A stretch of 40,991 nt of DNA from a bacterium (GCA_022616075.1 JAKEFK010000128.1:1-40991), one strand, 5' to 3'; positions 1 through 9,357 are shown, numbered from the stretch's first letter. Made by a program: numbers and translations. Notes: a model not told the origin generated them from the letters alone.

Positions 1-76
1 AGCCCAACTGTTCCGGGTTTCTAGGGCTGCTTAACCGTTAACAGGTGACCAGAGGAACATGCACCTGTCTTTCTTT

Positions 77-1018
77 TTACAGGAAATCTGGGACGTGACC
101 GTCGGATGATCGTCCAGGCTGATGCTTTCTAAATCTGTGATAGGCATCGACAAGAAAAGGAACAGACGAGAGAGCTGCATCTCCGTAGTCATATACTACC
201 CAAAACGCCTCTTCTACCAGATTGTAGTCGTCACAAACAAGAAGCTGGTTCATGAGCGGAAGAATCTCAGGGCCTCTAAATGATCTAAGTGCCCGTACTG
301 CATTTTGGACGTTATCGCTCGGCAAGGCCTGGGAGTTATTTAAGTAAATTTTCACCACCTCTACAAATTTCATTTTTGCGAATTCGCAATCGATTTGATT
401 TAGAGCCTCGCAACAATAATCAATCTTTCGACTCTCGGTGATCGCAAGTGTTACCAGCCGCTCACAGACGGCTGAACGTACTGCGCGAGCATTTGCAGCG
501 TCTTGGCCGGCATATCGCGCCAAGTGTCGGATTGCCGTTTGGGCAATACTGGTATCATATTTTAAAGCTCCACGCATCAATACGGGATACAGCAGTTCGG
601 AGTGGCCACTCTTGAATAGCAAGTCGATTATTTCGTCTCGATGTAAATAGAACTGAAGAGCTTCCTCTTCCCAGAAATTGCGTAGAAGGAATGCTGCAGA
701 TGAATCGGGAATGATTATCGGTTGATCAAACTTTAATAGAGCAAGACAAACAGAAACGCGGACGTCGATATCGTCATCGACAATTCTCTTGATCAATGGG
801 TTAAGGGAGGAAGCATCTCTCAATTGTCCTAAAGTGTCGACCGCCAGGATTCGCAATGAGACATTTGATTCCTCTAAACCTTTTATCATGAGATCAAAAG
901 CTTCTTGATACTCGGATGCAAAGTGACTCATTGCAACCCATGCCGAGTACTGTGTTTCCCAATCGGCATCATCAAGGCGGTTACGCCAGTACTTAAAGCT
1001 TTTACCACGATAGTGCAT
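77..1018 (-). CDS. HEAT-repeat protein
   Basis: A 313-residue protein built from helical pairs typical of HEAT/PBS-lyase-type repeats. Residues about 18-110 show two or three clear repeats, with the signatures RILAVDTLGQLRD and VRVSVCLALLKF, and similar weaker helices follow to about residue 290. There is no signal peptide or membrane segment, so it is probably a cytoplasmic protein-binding scaffold. No catalytic motif was seen. It is transcribed leftward and is isolated, with no close partner in this window. The family assignment is fairly safe; the cellular role is unknown. Confidence 0.8.
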   Translation of the reverse strand: MHYRGKSFKYWRNRLDDADWETQYSAWVAMSHFASEYQEAFDLMIKGLEESNVSLRILAVDTLGQLRDASSLNPLIKRIVDDDIDVRVSVCLALLKFDQPIIIPDSSAAFLLRNFWEEEALQFYLHRDEIIDLLFKSGHSELLYPVLMRGALKYDTSIAQTAIRHLARYAGQDAANARAVRSAVCERLVTLAITESRKIDYCCEALNQIDCEFAKMKFVEVVKIYLNNSQALPSDNVQNAVRALRSFRGPEILPLMNQLLVCDDYNLVEEAFWVVYDYGDAALSSVPFLVDAYHRFRKHQPGRSSDGHVPDFL

Positions 1019-1462
1019 GCGTGAGGAGTCGTCTCAGTAGTTTATCATCGAGCGGGCGATTAACGGAGAGCATGAAATCAATATGAACTAATTGTTAGAA
1101 GCATCATTAATTTTAGCCGTTCTCGGTCAGAACCAGTTTTATTGCTTTTGAGGAACAACCGTCGTCGGGCACCGTCGGCAAGAACTGGGAACCGCTTTAA
1201 TTGTCGGAAACGCTCCCACTTCCCTGCCTTGGGTTCCTCATGGCTGCGGTATTCCTGCTGTTGTTCGGCTTGGATACGAACTTGTCCAGCTTCAGTTTCT
1301 TCCAAAGGGACAACACGAGCTGCACGAAAGTACCCACACTTAAACGCCTTAGCACAACAAACGCTCCGAGGGAACACGGTTTAGCCTGCTACTCCTCCGA
1401 ATATCGATCCGAATATTGCATCAGCGATCTCAACCTTCTCAACGGGACGATCAACAGTCTCA
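1019..1462. other. Stretch without a confident gene
   Basis: About 440 bases between the HEAT-repeat gene and the alpha-CTD-like gene. Open frames exist on both strands (about 99 codons on the minus strand at 1078-1377 and overlapping frames on the plus strand). None has a convincing ribosome binding site or a recognisable family. The minus frame is rich in Arg, Lys and Glu and could be a decayed gene. No repeat or tRNA was seen. Confidence 0.4.
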
Positions 1463-1936
1463 TCATCGTTTGTGAGCGGAGCGCGGAAATAACAAAACGG
1501 CATGGCTGGGGTCCATCCCCAGTTCGAGATTACGTTCGCCAAGCACCCGCTTTATTTCTTGTAGTGAAGTTCTCCCAACTATTAGCCTTCTTAAGTCCTC
1601 CTCATTGAGCACGAGCACCTGAGGGATTGTCAGGATCCCCGCTCGAATCAGATAGTTTAGTGTGCGCGAACGCAAATCGAGCTCATAAATGGAGTAGGGC
1701 TCGAGCGATTCTTTCTTCTTCCACAAACTCGATATTTTGCGAAACTGCAATCGTATATTCGCCGCAAGAGTGTACCAGTGTAAGCGCGTTATAGATCGAG
1801 TAAGTATTCTGAATGCGCGAAAAAGGCGAATGAGTGATCGAAAGAAGTGCCGCCTGTCAGTCTTTCGAAATTCTTCCAGCTCGAATTTGAAAAGGTTCGT
1901 CGATATGGCTATGGCGATGGGATTAACGCGGAACAT
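1463..1936 (-). CDS. Stand-alone RNA polymerase alpha-CTD-like protein
   Basis: A 157-residue protein. Residues about 81-141 match the C-terminal domain of the RNA polymerase alpha subunit, the part that binds UP-element DNA and activators. It keeps the helix pattern ELDLRSRTLNYLIRAG, an Arg at about 89 equivalent to E. coli R265, and the helix-hairpin-helix end GRTSLQEIKRVLGERN followed by LELGM. The N-terminal 80 residues are very basic and hydrophobic and are not the alpha-NTD assembly domain. The start is supported by GAGGAGG upstream of the ATG. It might be a transcription modulator or a DNA-binding helix-hairpin-helix protein; that role is inferred. Confidence 0.75.
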   Translation of the reverse strand: MFRVNPIAIAISTNLFKFELEEFRKTDRRHFFRSLIRLFRAFRILTRSITRLHWYTLAANIRLQFRKISSLWKKKESLEPYSIYELDLRSRTLNYLIRAGILTIPQVLVLNEEDLRRLIVGRTSLQEIKRVLGERNLELGMDPSHAVLLFPRSAHKR

Positions 1937-2239
1937 CCGTTTCCTCCTCTAGCGTTTCGCCTAACGTTGATTGATGGCAATGATTCGCGCACTGAATATC
2001 CCGAAACTGAGAGAGCTTACCGAAGCTTGATCAATTACGAGCCCGTGAAAATATTTCAGCGGCATTTTCATGTGGTGAAATCGGCAACATTGACATAGAA
2101 AGACGCGAATCCGGATTGGACCCGTACTCGCGGCTCATCAACCCAAACATCAGGGCAAGGCCAGGCAAGTTGCGCTCCGGACTGTTAGGTTCAGTTCAAA
2201 AATAGAATAAAGTTCCAGTGTTGGTGGGTCGTTCTTGTA
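1937..2239. other. Intergenic stretch, nothing recognised
   Basis: About 300 bases between the strong ribosome binding site of the alpha-CTD-like gene and the end of the DUF1566 gene. It should hold the promoter of the former, but no clear -10/-35 pair stands out. An open plus-strand frame ends near 2098; it lacks a good start and matches no family I know. Confidence 0.4.
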
Positions 2240-3053
2240 TTACCGATCAGACCGCACCGGTAAAGCGCGAAGATTCTCAGAAATGTTACAGGGATCCTTA
2301 TACTGTCGTGCTTTATCAAAATAGAGGGTACCAGCACGGGCTAAATCCAGTTCGTTGCTGGGATCAATAGAACCCATGGGCGTCCCCACTGTTTCCGACG
2401 TCCACATTCCATAACAAGTGCATTCAATCTGTGCTGTGAAATAGAACTCTACGCCGGACGCGGACAATCTAGAGTGATGCGGATCAAAAAGAGTCCTTAG
2501 TTCTGCAACTGTGGGCAGCCGCCAGTCTGCATATCCACCGCCTTGGTAAGCTTGGCAATACCGTTTTGCGCTGTACCAATCGCAGTCCTCTCCATTATCC
2601 CGCACTGCCCAGATTAGACCAGTTTGCCCATCAATCACGATTCCATTCCCTTTTGTTGACAAATCGCTGACTAGACGGCGGCACTTCGGTACGGACGGGT
2701 AAGGCCCTGGTACCAGCAGGCATGTAGGAAAAGCTTTCGAGGTCACTACCATCGCCGAGATTGTAGACTTTGGCATTTTCCGAGGACTCGTCGAACTCGG
2801 AGGACCATAGCAACAGTTGGCTGACATCGATTGCAGCTGTAACATGGTGCGAGACACGTTCGTCGTACAAACTGCGTAATTCGGGCAGTGTCGGAAGTCG
2901 CCAGTCACTGAAGCCACCTACGTGGTATTGGTCACAAAATTCCTTTGCCTCATGCCAGTCAATATCTGTGACATTATCCCGCGCTGCCCACATCAGATTA
3001 GTTAGACTATCCGTTACCGTTCCATCGCCATTGTTCAAGAAACGCGTGTTCAT
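2240..3053 (-). CDS. Tandem DUF1566 (Lcl C-terminal-like) protein, frameshifted
   Basis: Two successive DUF1566 domains. The first (3053 to about 2660) has DGTVTDSLTNLMWAARDN, GGFSDWRLPTLPELRSLYD and a closing RALPVR. The second (about 2650-2240) has GQTGLIWAVRDNG, GGYADWRLPTVAELRTLFD and RALPVRSDR. The halves lie in different frames. The switch falls at a run of four A on the coding strand (2651-2654); removing one A joins them as ...FVNKGNGIVIDGQ. The start at 3053 is chosen because GGAGG (3061-3066 region) lies 8 bases upstream. DUF1566 domains are often found in surface or secreted proteins, but no signal peptide is present. The break may be a real mutation or a sequencing error. Confidence 0.8.
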
Positions 3054-3243
3054 TTGTTGATCCTCCAAAAATGGTTCTTGCAAGCCTGTTATCTCAGCTT
3101 ATTGTTACAAACTGGACAATCTTCCTGTTCATGGAAGAGACGCTAATCGTGTTGCCAAACTATGGACAGCAAAAAAGCGCCTTGATTCGCAAATCCATCA
3201 TCTTAAAAATCTTGATCCTTCACGCTGTTGTCCCGAATGGTGT

Positions 3244-4119
3244 TCAAACAAAGGAAAAAGTGTAATAATCAACGGCAAGGGAGAATAGGACGCCAATGAG
3301 TAGGATCATCATCAACAAAGCCAGGCATCCAGATTTATTCCCAGCAGTACCAATATTTTCCTGTCTTGACGTATCTTCAGCCCGAGCTGCGTCGGCAAGC
3401 TTTTCTACTTGATCATAGTCTCCTTGACCACTGTAATTCAGAACAAAGTTGGCCCACTCGCTTAATCCCTTATCGGTATTCTTCAAAGCTTCATGCAGAA
3501 AGAGTTTCGCATCATCTGTGCCAATCGCCGCCAAAGCGGTTAGAGATCCCTCGACAGGAATGCGCCATTGCTTGAATTTTAAGGCTTTGCGATTATGGAC
3601 CGACCACAAATAACTGACCGCTTGAATGGTTTTGCATCGCGAAATCGTCCGGAGCGTCTCAAAAACGATGGAGCTCCCGCAGTAAGTCATGCCCTGTTGC
3701 TCCTGATAATTACCCGCTTCAAAAGCACTGTGCGCCCGTTCGTCAAAGTCAGTCAAAGCGATTTCCGCAGAGTTAACGAATCGATTGAATTCGATATTAC
3801 GAATTCCAATGAGATCGTTAGCCGTAAGCAGAAGCCACCAATGCAGCAAGGCGGAAGACGCTTCGTCGATTTCAGGGAATCCAGTGTCTGCGATTTTAAC
3901 GAGCGTTCGTCCAAATAGTTCGTCGGGGATTGAATCATCAGGATGAGAAGTTGCAAGCTCGTCTTCAAGTCCTCCGCCCAATAACACGCGGACCAGTATT
4001 CTTTGAGTCGAGGTGATCGAGTCAGACGGTCCACGCCCGCGTGCACGCGCTACAAGCTCGACCAATTCAGGAAAGTCGTTACTTTTCACTAATCCGTCCA
4101 AAATTTCCTGTCGATTCAT
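3244..4119 (-). CDS. Hypothetical protein with C-terminal membrane anchor
   Basis: A 291-residue protein of unknown family. The body looks all-helical, with a HEAT-like stretch at about 185-235 (SLTALAAIGTDDAKLFLHEAL). A single hydrophobic segment at about 268-287 near the C-terminus (CLALLMMILLIGVLFSLAV) makes it look tail-anchored in the inner membrane with a cytoplasmic body. A GAGGGG motif precedes the ATG. Neighbours are unrelated small genes, so no function can be inferred. Confidence 0.65.
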   Translation of the reverse strand: MNRQEILDGLVKSNDFPELVELVARARGRGPSDSITSTQRILVRVLLGGGLEDELATSHPDDSIPDELFGRTLVKIADTGFPEIDEASSALLHWWLLLTANDLIGIRNIEFNRFVNSAEIALTDFDERAHSAFEAGNYQEQQGMTYCGSSIVFETLRTISRCKTIQAVSYLWSVHNRKALKFKQWRIPVEGSLTALAAIGTDDAKLFLHEALKNTDKGLSEWANFVLNYSGQGDYDQVEKLADAARAEDTSRQENIGTAGNKSGCLALLMMILLIGVLFSLAVDYYTFSFV

Positions 4120-4262
4120 GATATCTACCCCTCAAGCATCATTGTATTTATGCAAGGATCGGCATATTCTGTGATCGGAACAGCCTAGTCTGCATACAAC
4201 AGAAAAACGTAGTTTCTGCTGAAACATATCTGCGATTTGGCAAAATGATCACTCGGTCTTTG

Positions 4263-4445
4263 CTATTTTGGTGGTGCTTGCAACTCGCGGCCACACCTCG
4301 GACACTTAAGGCCCTTTATTTCAAAGACCCCTGGCGATTTTGTACACATGTAGCAAACCCACAATTCCTCTTTTGAGCATCGATACATTTTTGAAGGCAA
4401 GTCTTGCTTGCCACAAAAGGCGCACTTCACATTGACCGTAGACAT
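4263..4445 (-). CDS. Small zinc-ribbon protein
   Basis: A 60-residue protein with three CxxC pairs: CAFC near residue 8, CYMC near 31 and CPRC near 48. A single Cys at about 23 completes at least one, probably two, zinc-binding knuckles. AGGGGG precedes the ATG. Small double zinc ribbons of this type occur widely as orphan proteins of unknown role. There is no operon partner: the flanking gaps are about 140 and 190 bases. Confidence 0.65.
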   Translation of the reverse strand: MSTVNVKCAFCGKQDLPSKMYRCSKEELWVCYMCTKSPGVFEIKGLKCPRCGRELQAPPK

Positions 4446-4631
4446 TTTCCCCCTAAGCCGTGCAATGAATAATGTACAGCGATTTTATCACAAGGAGCAC
4501 CGCAACTCGTTCCGAATCGTCCAGTTGAAAATCACTGTCAGTGCTCCGCAACGGCTCACCAACAGCAAGTCGACGCTTCAATGTTATATCCTGGTAATCA
4601 CTCTTCACTAATTAATGTTTGCGCCGTCTAC

Positions 4632-4979
4632 TTATCGGAAGATCCATCGAAGAATGCGGAACGGAAACGCGAAAATCCATTTCAGTACATCGTACAGAAA
4701 ATGGCCCAGTACTTCCATGAATAGATAGCTGCCGAGAAACGTCCCGAGAACGGTAATGAACAGGAAAACTCCGAGCGCCGCCAGTAAGAGCAATTTTGCG
4801 AAGAAAGACATAGAAGAGAAGATGGCTGCAAAAATCGGAATCAGGACAGGCAGAAACATTGCGATCAAAATGATTCTAAGAAGGAATCGCCATGCGGTCC
4901 GGCGGCTCATGAGACCGAATATGAGTGCGAAGGCAATCACGATGATCAGCAATACTCGGATCGGATAAAGTATTTCCAT
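4632..4979 (-). CDS. Small multi-helix inner-membrane protein
   Basis: A 115-residue, almost wholly hydrophobic protein with about three or four membrane helices (residues about 5-25, 30-55, 60-85 and 88-110). Basic residues cluster in the loops and at the C-terminus. Its ATG follows directly after the TGA of the upstream HEAAH gene, with no gap, so the two should be translationally coupled. It is the last gene of the co-directional run that starts at 12665. No family is recognised. Confidence 0.65.
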   Translation of the reverse strand: MEILYPIRVLLIIVIAFALIFGLMSRRTAWRFLLRIILIAMFLPVLIPIFAAIFSSMSFFAKLLLLAALGVFLFITVLGTFLGSYLFMEVLGHFLYDVLKWIFAFPFRILRWIFR

Positions 4980-5435
4980 TCAATGACTCCTTTGAAGCTG
5001 GAAGGAATATGCATGGAGAAACCTTTGCTCGATGCTTCTGGCATACTCCTCAGAGTCATTCATGTTTCGGCCCCTGCCCCAGACCTCCAGATGAGCTGCT
5101 TCATGAACGATCGTGGCGGTTACATCGACGTCGCTGCGCTGCGCCGCCACCTGCGCCACTCTGCGATTGCCGTCAACAGAGGCTCGACCGCCCAGGGTCC
5201 GATCGCCATCAGTGAAAGCGGAGCAGGCAAGGTACTTTAGCTGATCGATATTGCCGTTGGCGTAATCATAAAAACCGGTAAGGCGAAGAAGCCGTTCGTT
5301 TGCCGGCATGAATTTTGAGGAGACTTCTCTCGCCCGAACATTCCTTAGCTGGGGAGGGCGGAAGCAATTCTCAACCCGGGAAACAACGAACCAGATGAAG
5401 CATACGAATAGCGTGATCTTTGTCAGACGCCACAT
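4980..5435 (-). CDS. Membrane-anchored putative zinc metallopeptidase (HEAAH)
   Basis: A 151-residue protein with one N-terminal membrane helix (about 6-19) and an extracytoplasmic domain. The motif TIVHEAAHLEV at about 108-118 (H111, E112, H115) fits the HExxH zincin signature. The acidic cluster at about 128-130 (SEEYA) could supply the third ligand. It is short for a peptidase and may be a minimal or non-catalytic relative. It lies 27 bases downstream of the TlpA-TonB fusion gene and abuts the next membrane-protein gene. The motif is seen directly; activity is inferred. Confidence 0.65.
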   Translation of the reverse strand: MWRLTKITLFVCFIWFVVSRVENCFRPPQLRNVRAREVSSKFMPANERLLRLTGFYDYANGNIDQLKYLACSAFTDGDRTLGGRASVDGNRRVAQVAAQRSDVDVTATIVHEAAHLEVWGRGRNMNDSEEYARSIEQRFLHAYSFQLQRSH

Positions 5436-5462
5436 ATATATAGAGGAAGGAATTTGCCTGAT

Positions 5463-6524
5463 TTACCGTTTCAAGTGGAAATCGATTCCGACGATCTTGA
5501 AAGAATCCACAGGTTGCTGCCCATCGAATGCCGGCTGGAATTCCCATCGCTGAACAGCCTCTGCCGCGGCTTGATCAAGTAGTGGATGGACAGCGCGCAC
5601 GAAGCTGATAACACCGACACTTCCGTCTGCCAGTACTTCAACTCGAATAACGACCCGGCCCTCGATTCCCATGATTCGCGCGTGTCTCGGATAAACAGGA
5701 GATACTCTTCGAATCGCAATGGCCGGGGAAATCTCGACACGAATGTGTCTCACAGGACGGTTCCTCGGACCGCGCACGAATTGCGCATCACGGTCAAACA
5801 TCGGCCTGGACTGAACTGCCGGCTCCTGTCTTAGCAGACGGCCTCCTGACTTTGAAGAATGGAACTGATCGTAGCTGTTGTTTGCGATCATCGGTGGATC
5901 GTTGGTGAATTCGGGTTGCTCCGCGAGCGGAAGCATCGGCTTGATTTCGGCTTCCCATGTATTCAGGTCCTGGTAGCCGACGAGCTTCTTTCGGACAATC
6001 CCATTGGCATCGATTAAAAATGTCGTAGGAACCGCCCTGATATCTCCGTATTCTTTCAACACTGCCGAACTTGCGATCAATACCGAATAATTCACGTTGT
6101 TTTCCGCGATGAAATTCTGCAGTGTCCCCTGAGCATCCTGGCCTTCAACACTCACACCAAGGATTTCGAGTCCGCGGTCACTGTATCTGTTCCGAAGCTC
6201 AACGAAATGTGGAATCTCCATTCTGCATGGCGGACACCAGGAGGCCCAGAAGTTCAATACAACAACCTTCCCCTGAAGATTGGACAACCGAATGTAGCTT
6301 CCATTCAGATCTGGAAGCCCAAACGGTGGAGCAGGATTTCCAACGAGCTCAAGCTCGGGCGCCGATGGTGGATCCGGCGCCGGCCGGGGTGGCTCCTGAA
6401 CTGCCGGCGGCGGAGCAACCGGGATTGGCCGTGAAGTGTTCACAATTCGAGGTATGGGCTTCGAAACCACGTACAACAGGACGAGAAACAGCATAATGGC
6501 AAGGATAACTTCTAGTGTTCGCAT
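5463..6524 (-). CDS. TlpA-like thioredoxin fused to a TonB C-terminal domain
   Basis: A 353-residue protein with a membrane anchor (about 6-20) and a Pro-rich linker (about 33-58). A TlpA/ResA-type thioredoxin domain (about 60-198) has active site WCPPC at 96-100 and cis-Pro in AVPTTFLID near 166. After a spacer comes a TonB C-terminal domain (about 265-350) with SPVYPRHARIMGIEG, ADGSV and the ending AEAVQRWEFQPA. The thioredoxin domain should act on periplasmic disulfides; TonB C-terminal domains bind outer-membrane receptors or peptidoglycan. I do not know this combination as a standard architecture. It lies 37 bases below the aminotransferase gene in the long leftward run. Confidence 0.85.
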   Translation of the reverse strand: MRTLEVILAIMLFLVLLYVVSKPIPRIVNTSRPIPVAPPPAVQEPPRPAPDPPSAPELELVGNPAPPFGLPDLNGSYIRLSNLQGKVVVLNFWASWCPPCRMEIPHFVELRNRYSDRGLEILGVSVEGQDAQGTLQNFIAENNVNYSVLIASSAVLKEYGDIRAVPTTFLIDANGIVRKKLVGYQDLNTWEAEIKPMLPLAEQPEFTNDPPMIANNSYDQFHSSKSGGRLLRQEPAVQSRPMFDRDAQFVRGPRNRPVRHIRVEISPAIAIRRVSPVYPRHARIMGIEGRVVIRVEVLADGSVGVISFVRAVHPLLDQAAAEAVQRWEFQPAFDGQQPVDSFKIVGIDFHLKR

Positions 6525-6561
6525 CCTATCCTCGACAATTTAAAACGCCCCCCGGTCGCAA

Positions 6562-7596
6562 TCATCTTTCATCTGAAGTGGAAGTAACGGAAAATCGAAT
6601 CCGCATTTGGCGCTCTGCAACGGAACAGATCATCGAGTCCGAACATTGCGAGCGAAATGCCGGCTGATTGTAAATCAATCGAACCGGCGCGTCAGAAATG
6701 CGCACCCGAATTCCTTCTGCAGCAAGTTCGTTTTCGAGATCTTCACACGCCGGACTTGACCTCCAGCAACCAGTCAAACATTCGTGAGACGGCTCGAGTT
6801 CGTTGTCATTCAGTATCACCGGCTGAACCAACGACGATTCATTCATCAACTTGATGATTCTATTTGCCTTTCGTTGACGTGAAGCGATAGCCCGAAGCGC
6901 GCGATCGAAATTACTGTTGGCAATTACTGCAGCGAGCGGATGAATGCGTCCGTTGATTCCAAATTCATTGACGCGATGCAATCCCAGCTCTCTCTTTTGC
7001 CGATTGGGATGCTGGCAGCACCAGATGAGTTTTTCATACAAATCGCTCGAATCAGTTAAGATGGCGCCGCCTTCACCGGCGAACAAGCTCTTGCCTGCAG
7101 TAAAAGAGACAACGAAAGCATGCGCAAGTTTGCTTGCCGGAAGGCTCGCCCGGCGTGCTCCAAAACTTTGCGCCGCATCACTGATATAGCAAAGTCGGTG
7201 TTCATCGGCAATCTTGCGCAATGCAATCATATCGGAAGGCATTCCATATATGTCGACGCCGAGTATTGCTCTGCTCTTATCCGTAATATACCGAACTACA
7301 GAATGGGGATCGAGTGTCAGAGTTGTGCTGTCGATATCGGCAAAAACCGGTGTGTTTCCAAACAACAGCCATGAAGATATGGTTCCGCCATAAGTGTATG
7401 GGCTCGTAATGAATTCCTGATCGCGAAGTCCTAGAGCAATCGCAATGGCCAGAAGCCCTGTCGTTGCGCTCGAGACGCAAAGTGCATGCTTCACTCCATA
7501 GTGGCGGGCAAGCTTCGCTTCGAGCTCAGCAACTGCGCCTGTCCCGTTCAAATGAATGATTCGGGATCGTTCGAGCGCGTCATTACACATTTGCAT
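6562..7596 (-). CDS. DegT/DnrJ/EryC1/StrS family aminotransferase
   Basis: A PLP-dependent fold-type I aminotransferase of the sugar-aminotransferase family. It has the SSATTGLLAI phosphate-binding region, DAAQSFGA with the PLP-contacting Asp (about 140), and FTAGKSLFAGEGGAIL with the Schiff-base Lys (about 169). These enzymes usually aminate nucleotide-linked keto sugars. At about 344 residues it is slightly short. The frame is open further upstream, but I start at the ATG at 7596, with AAGGA 11 bases before it; this overlaps the AAA+ gene by 14 bases. A lone sugar aminotransferase beside an AAA+/vWA set is unexpected, and no other sugar genes are present. Confidence 0.85.
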   Translation of the reverse strand: MQMCNDALERSRIIHLNGTGAVAELEAKLARHYGVKHALCVSSATTGLLAIAIALGLRDQEFITSPYTYGGTISSWLLFGNTPVFADIDSTTLTLDPHSVVRYITDKSRAILGVDIYGMPSDMIALRKIADEHRLCYISDAAQSFGARRASLPASKLAHAFVVSFTAGKSLFAGEGGAILTDSSDLYEKLIWCCQHPNRQKRELGLHRVNEFGINGRIHPLAAVIANSNFDRALRAIASRQRKANRIIKLMNESSLVQPVILNDNELEPSHECLTGCWRSSPACEDLENELAAEGIRVRISDAPVRLIYNQPAFRSQCSDSMICSVAERQMRIRFSVTSTSDER

Positions 7597-9355
7597 AGGG
7601 TTTGAGTTCCTTGATTTGAGCATTGAGGGCTTCCTGGTTGATGTCTCCAGTAGCGGGATCAACAATGTTTCTCAAGTGTGAAGGATACGGATACTGCGAT
7701 GAATTGGCGCTCCACGGCAAGTAACTTCGAGAGTCGCAAATTTTGATTGCCCAAAGGTCGGAGTAAACCGCGGACAACTTGTCGACGGGAGCACAGAAAT
7801 CTGTTGCAGCGAACAGGACGGAATCTTCATTTAATGAACCGTGAAGCAACATTGCATTGCTGAGCGCAGCACGGATATGCCTTGGCGAAGCACCTTTGTC
7901 ATAAAAGATGGATGCAGCCTCCACAAGAGATGGAGCGGCCGGATCCATATCGGCATTCTGTCCCATTCTGCGAAGGATCGCGAGAATGATACCCGCATAA
8001 TCTTCGCGCAGCGGATGAAGGACGGGAATGGCAGTGAACCGCGATCTCATTGCGGCGCCGATGCGCCACGGAACATTGGTTGTCGCGATTAAGAGTGATT
8101 TGCCACGCCGGGACTCATCCGAAAGCGCCGTAAGCAAGGTTGCCATTACGGCGCGGCTCGCTCCAGAATCGCCGTCAAAATCGCTTCGCTCTAACGGCAT
8201 GGCTTCAGTAATTTCATCGACAAAGGCGATGTTAGGAGTCCATTCACGAAGCACGGTCTGCTGCAATCGAGCCCGCCTTTCGGTTTCTCCAACAATTCCG
8301 CTTTTCGGACTGTGCATCTGATATGCTGCGACTTTCGCCGTCGAAGCAGTAAAAATCGCCAGGTCGGTTTTGCCCGTGCCCGGCGAACCTGCAAGCAAAA
8401 CATTGGATGGCATAGCTGGATCGCCCGCAGCAAGCGCGCGGGCATAAGCTTCCAGAATCCTTTGTGGAACGGAGACATTGATCCCGTACAGCTCAAGGCT
8501 TTCGATGCGGCGGTTATCCATTGCAGAAAGCGTGTGCTCCGAAAGTTCGATAACGTCCCGCCGTCTTTGTTCGAGCAATCTCTGAATGCTTACCGTTTTC
8601 GAAGTTCTGTTCGATGCGCGATAAAGCGATTCCAGGCTACGGTTTGGAGTATTCGCTGTGAGATGAGCAACGAATTCCGGCGTAAGACCTTCTTCCAGGC
8701 AAGCTCCTTTGTATAAAGCGTCAAGCGTGCCAATGAAATTTTGCTTCTCTTTCTTCCCCGGTTGCAGTAGCCGGATAGGATGAAGTGCTCCGGCGACAAG
8801 GTCGTCAATCAAACCTTCCCTTCCATGAAAAATCACAAGATTTGAACTGGATCGAAGTGCGAGACTTTGTGCCGTGATATGAACAAGTTCCGTCGCGACA
8901 AGCTGCGAGTCGGTCTGGCTCCCGTTTGCCATCGCGCCTGGAGTAAGATGTTCGCTAAATTCAAATAGAAAAGCGAACCGCAAATCGGCCCCGCTTGCCC
9001 ATTTCATTCCTGCTGTCGGAGTTCTGGACAATGAAGAGATTCCACGGATAATTCGGGTGGTTTCATTTTGATTTTCCGGAATGGCGTGAAGACCGTGCGC
9101 CTGTAACGCACTCTGGACTGTCTTTCGATCGCGCTGATCTTCAATTCTGCTTTGGTCCCAATCCAGACCAGCTGCCATGGAGTAGGTAATGAGGAGCATG
9201 CCGTACCGTTTTCGCAGCTCACGACGCAGCAACTCGATCAACGGGCGCACTTTGGCGGCGTCATCGACAAAATCATAAAGCGACCGGCCTGTAAGCAGGA
9301 TGGCAGTGTGCCCTTCATCATAAGCCTCAAAGATTCCTTCCCATTCTGATTTCAT
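7583..9355 (-). CDS. AAA+ ATPase (classical AAA clade, NSF/Cdc48/FtsH-like)
   Basis: A 590-residue protein. The C-terminal half is a complete AAA module: Walker A GSPGTGKT (about 323-330), Walker B IAFVDEITE (D380, E381), sensor-1 Asn in IATTN (about 427) and arginine-finger candidates in MRSRF (about 437-439). The lid helices follow. The N-terminal 250 residues are not recognised but look alpha/beta and may be a degenerate partner domain. The start at 9355 lies 2 bases after the upstream stop; the frame is open beyond it, but that part overlaps the previous gene. The family remodels proteins, and the vWA-like lipoprotein and membrane protein upstream suggest a membrane-associated chaperone complex (inference). 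Confidence 0.85.
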   Translation of the reverse strand: MKSEWEGIFEAYDEGHTAILLTGRSLYDFVDDAAKVRPLIELLRRELRKRYGMLLITYSMAAGLDWDQSRIEDQRDRKTVQSALQAHGLHAIPENQNETTRIIRGISSLSRTPTAGMKWASGADLRFAFLFEFSEHLTPGAMANGSQTDSQLVATELVHITAQSLALRSSSNLVIFHGREGLIDDLVAGALHPIRLLQPGKKEKQNFIGTLDALYKGACLEEGLTPEFVAHLTANTPNRSLESLYRASNRTSKTVSIQRLLEQRRRDVIELSEHTLSAMDNRRIESLELYGINVSVPQRILEAYARALAAGDPAMPSNVLLAGSPGTGKTDLAIFTASTAKVAAYQMHSPKSGIVGETERRARLQQTVLREWTPNIAFVDEITEAMPLERSDFDGDSGASRAVMATLLTALSDESRRGKSLLIATTNVPWRIGAAMRSRFTAIPVLHPLREDYAGIILAILRRMGQNADMDPAAPSLVEAASIFYDKGASPRHIRAALSNAMLLHGSLNEDSVLFAATDFCAPVDKLSAVYSDLWAIKICDSRSYLPWSANSSQYPYPSHLRNIVDPATGDINQEALNAQIKELKPYANV

Positions 9356-9357
9356 TG

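Noticed and set aside
1078-1377. 99-codon leftward frame with overlapping plus-strand frames
   Set aside because: No ribosome binding site, no recognisable family, and competing frames on the other strand of equal length; kept only as a remark on the gap.
6597-7665. Upstream extension of the aminotransferase frame into the AAA+ gene
   Set aside because: It would overlap the AAA+ gene by over 80 bases; the enzyme's fold starts after the ATG at 7596.
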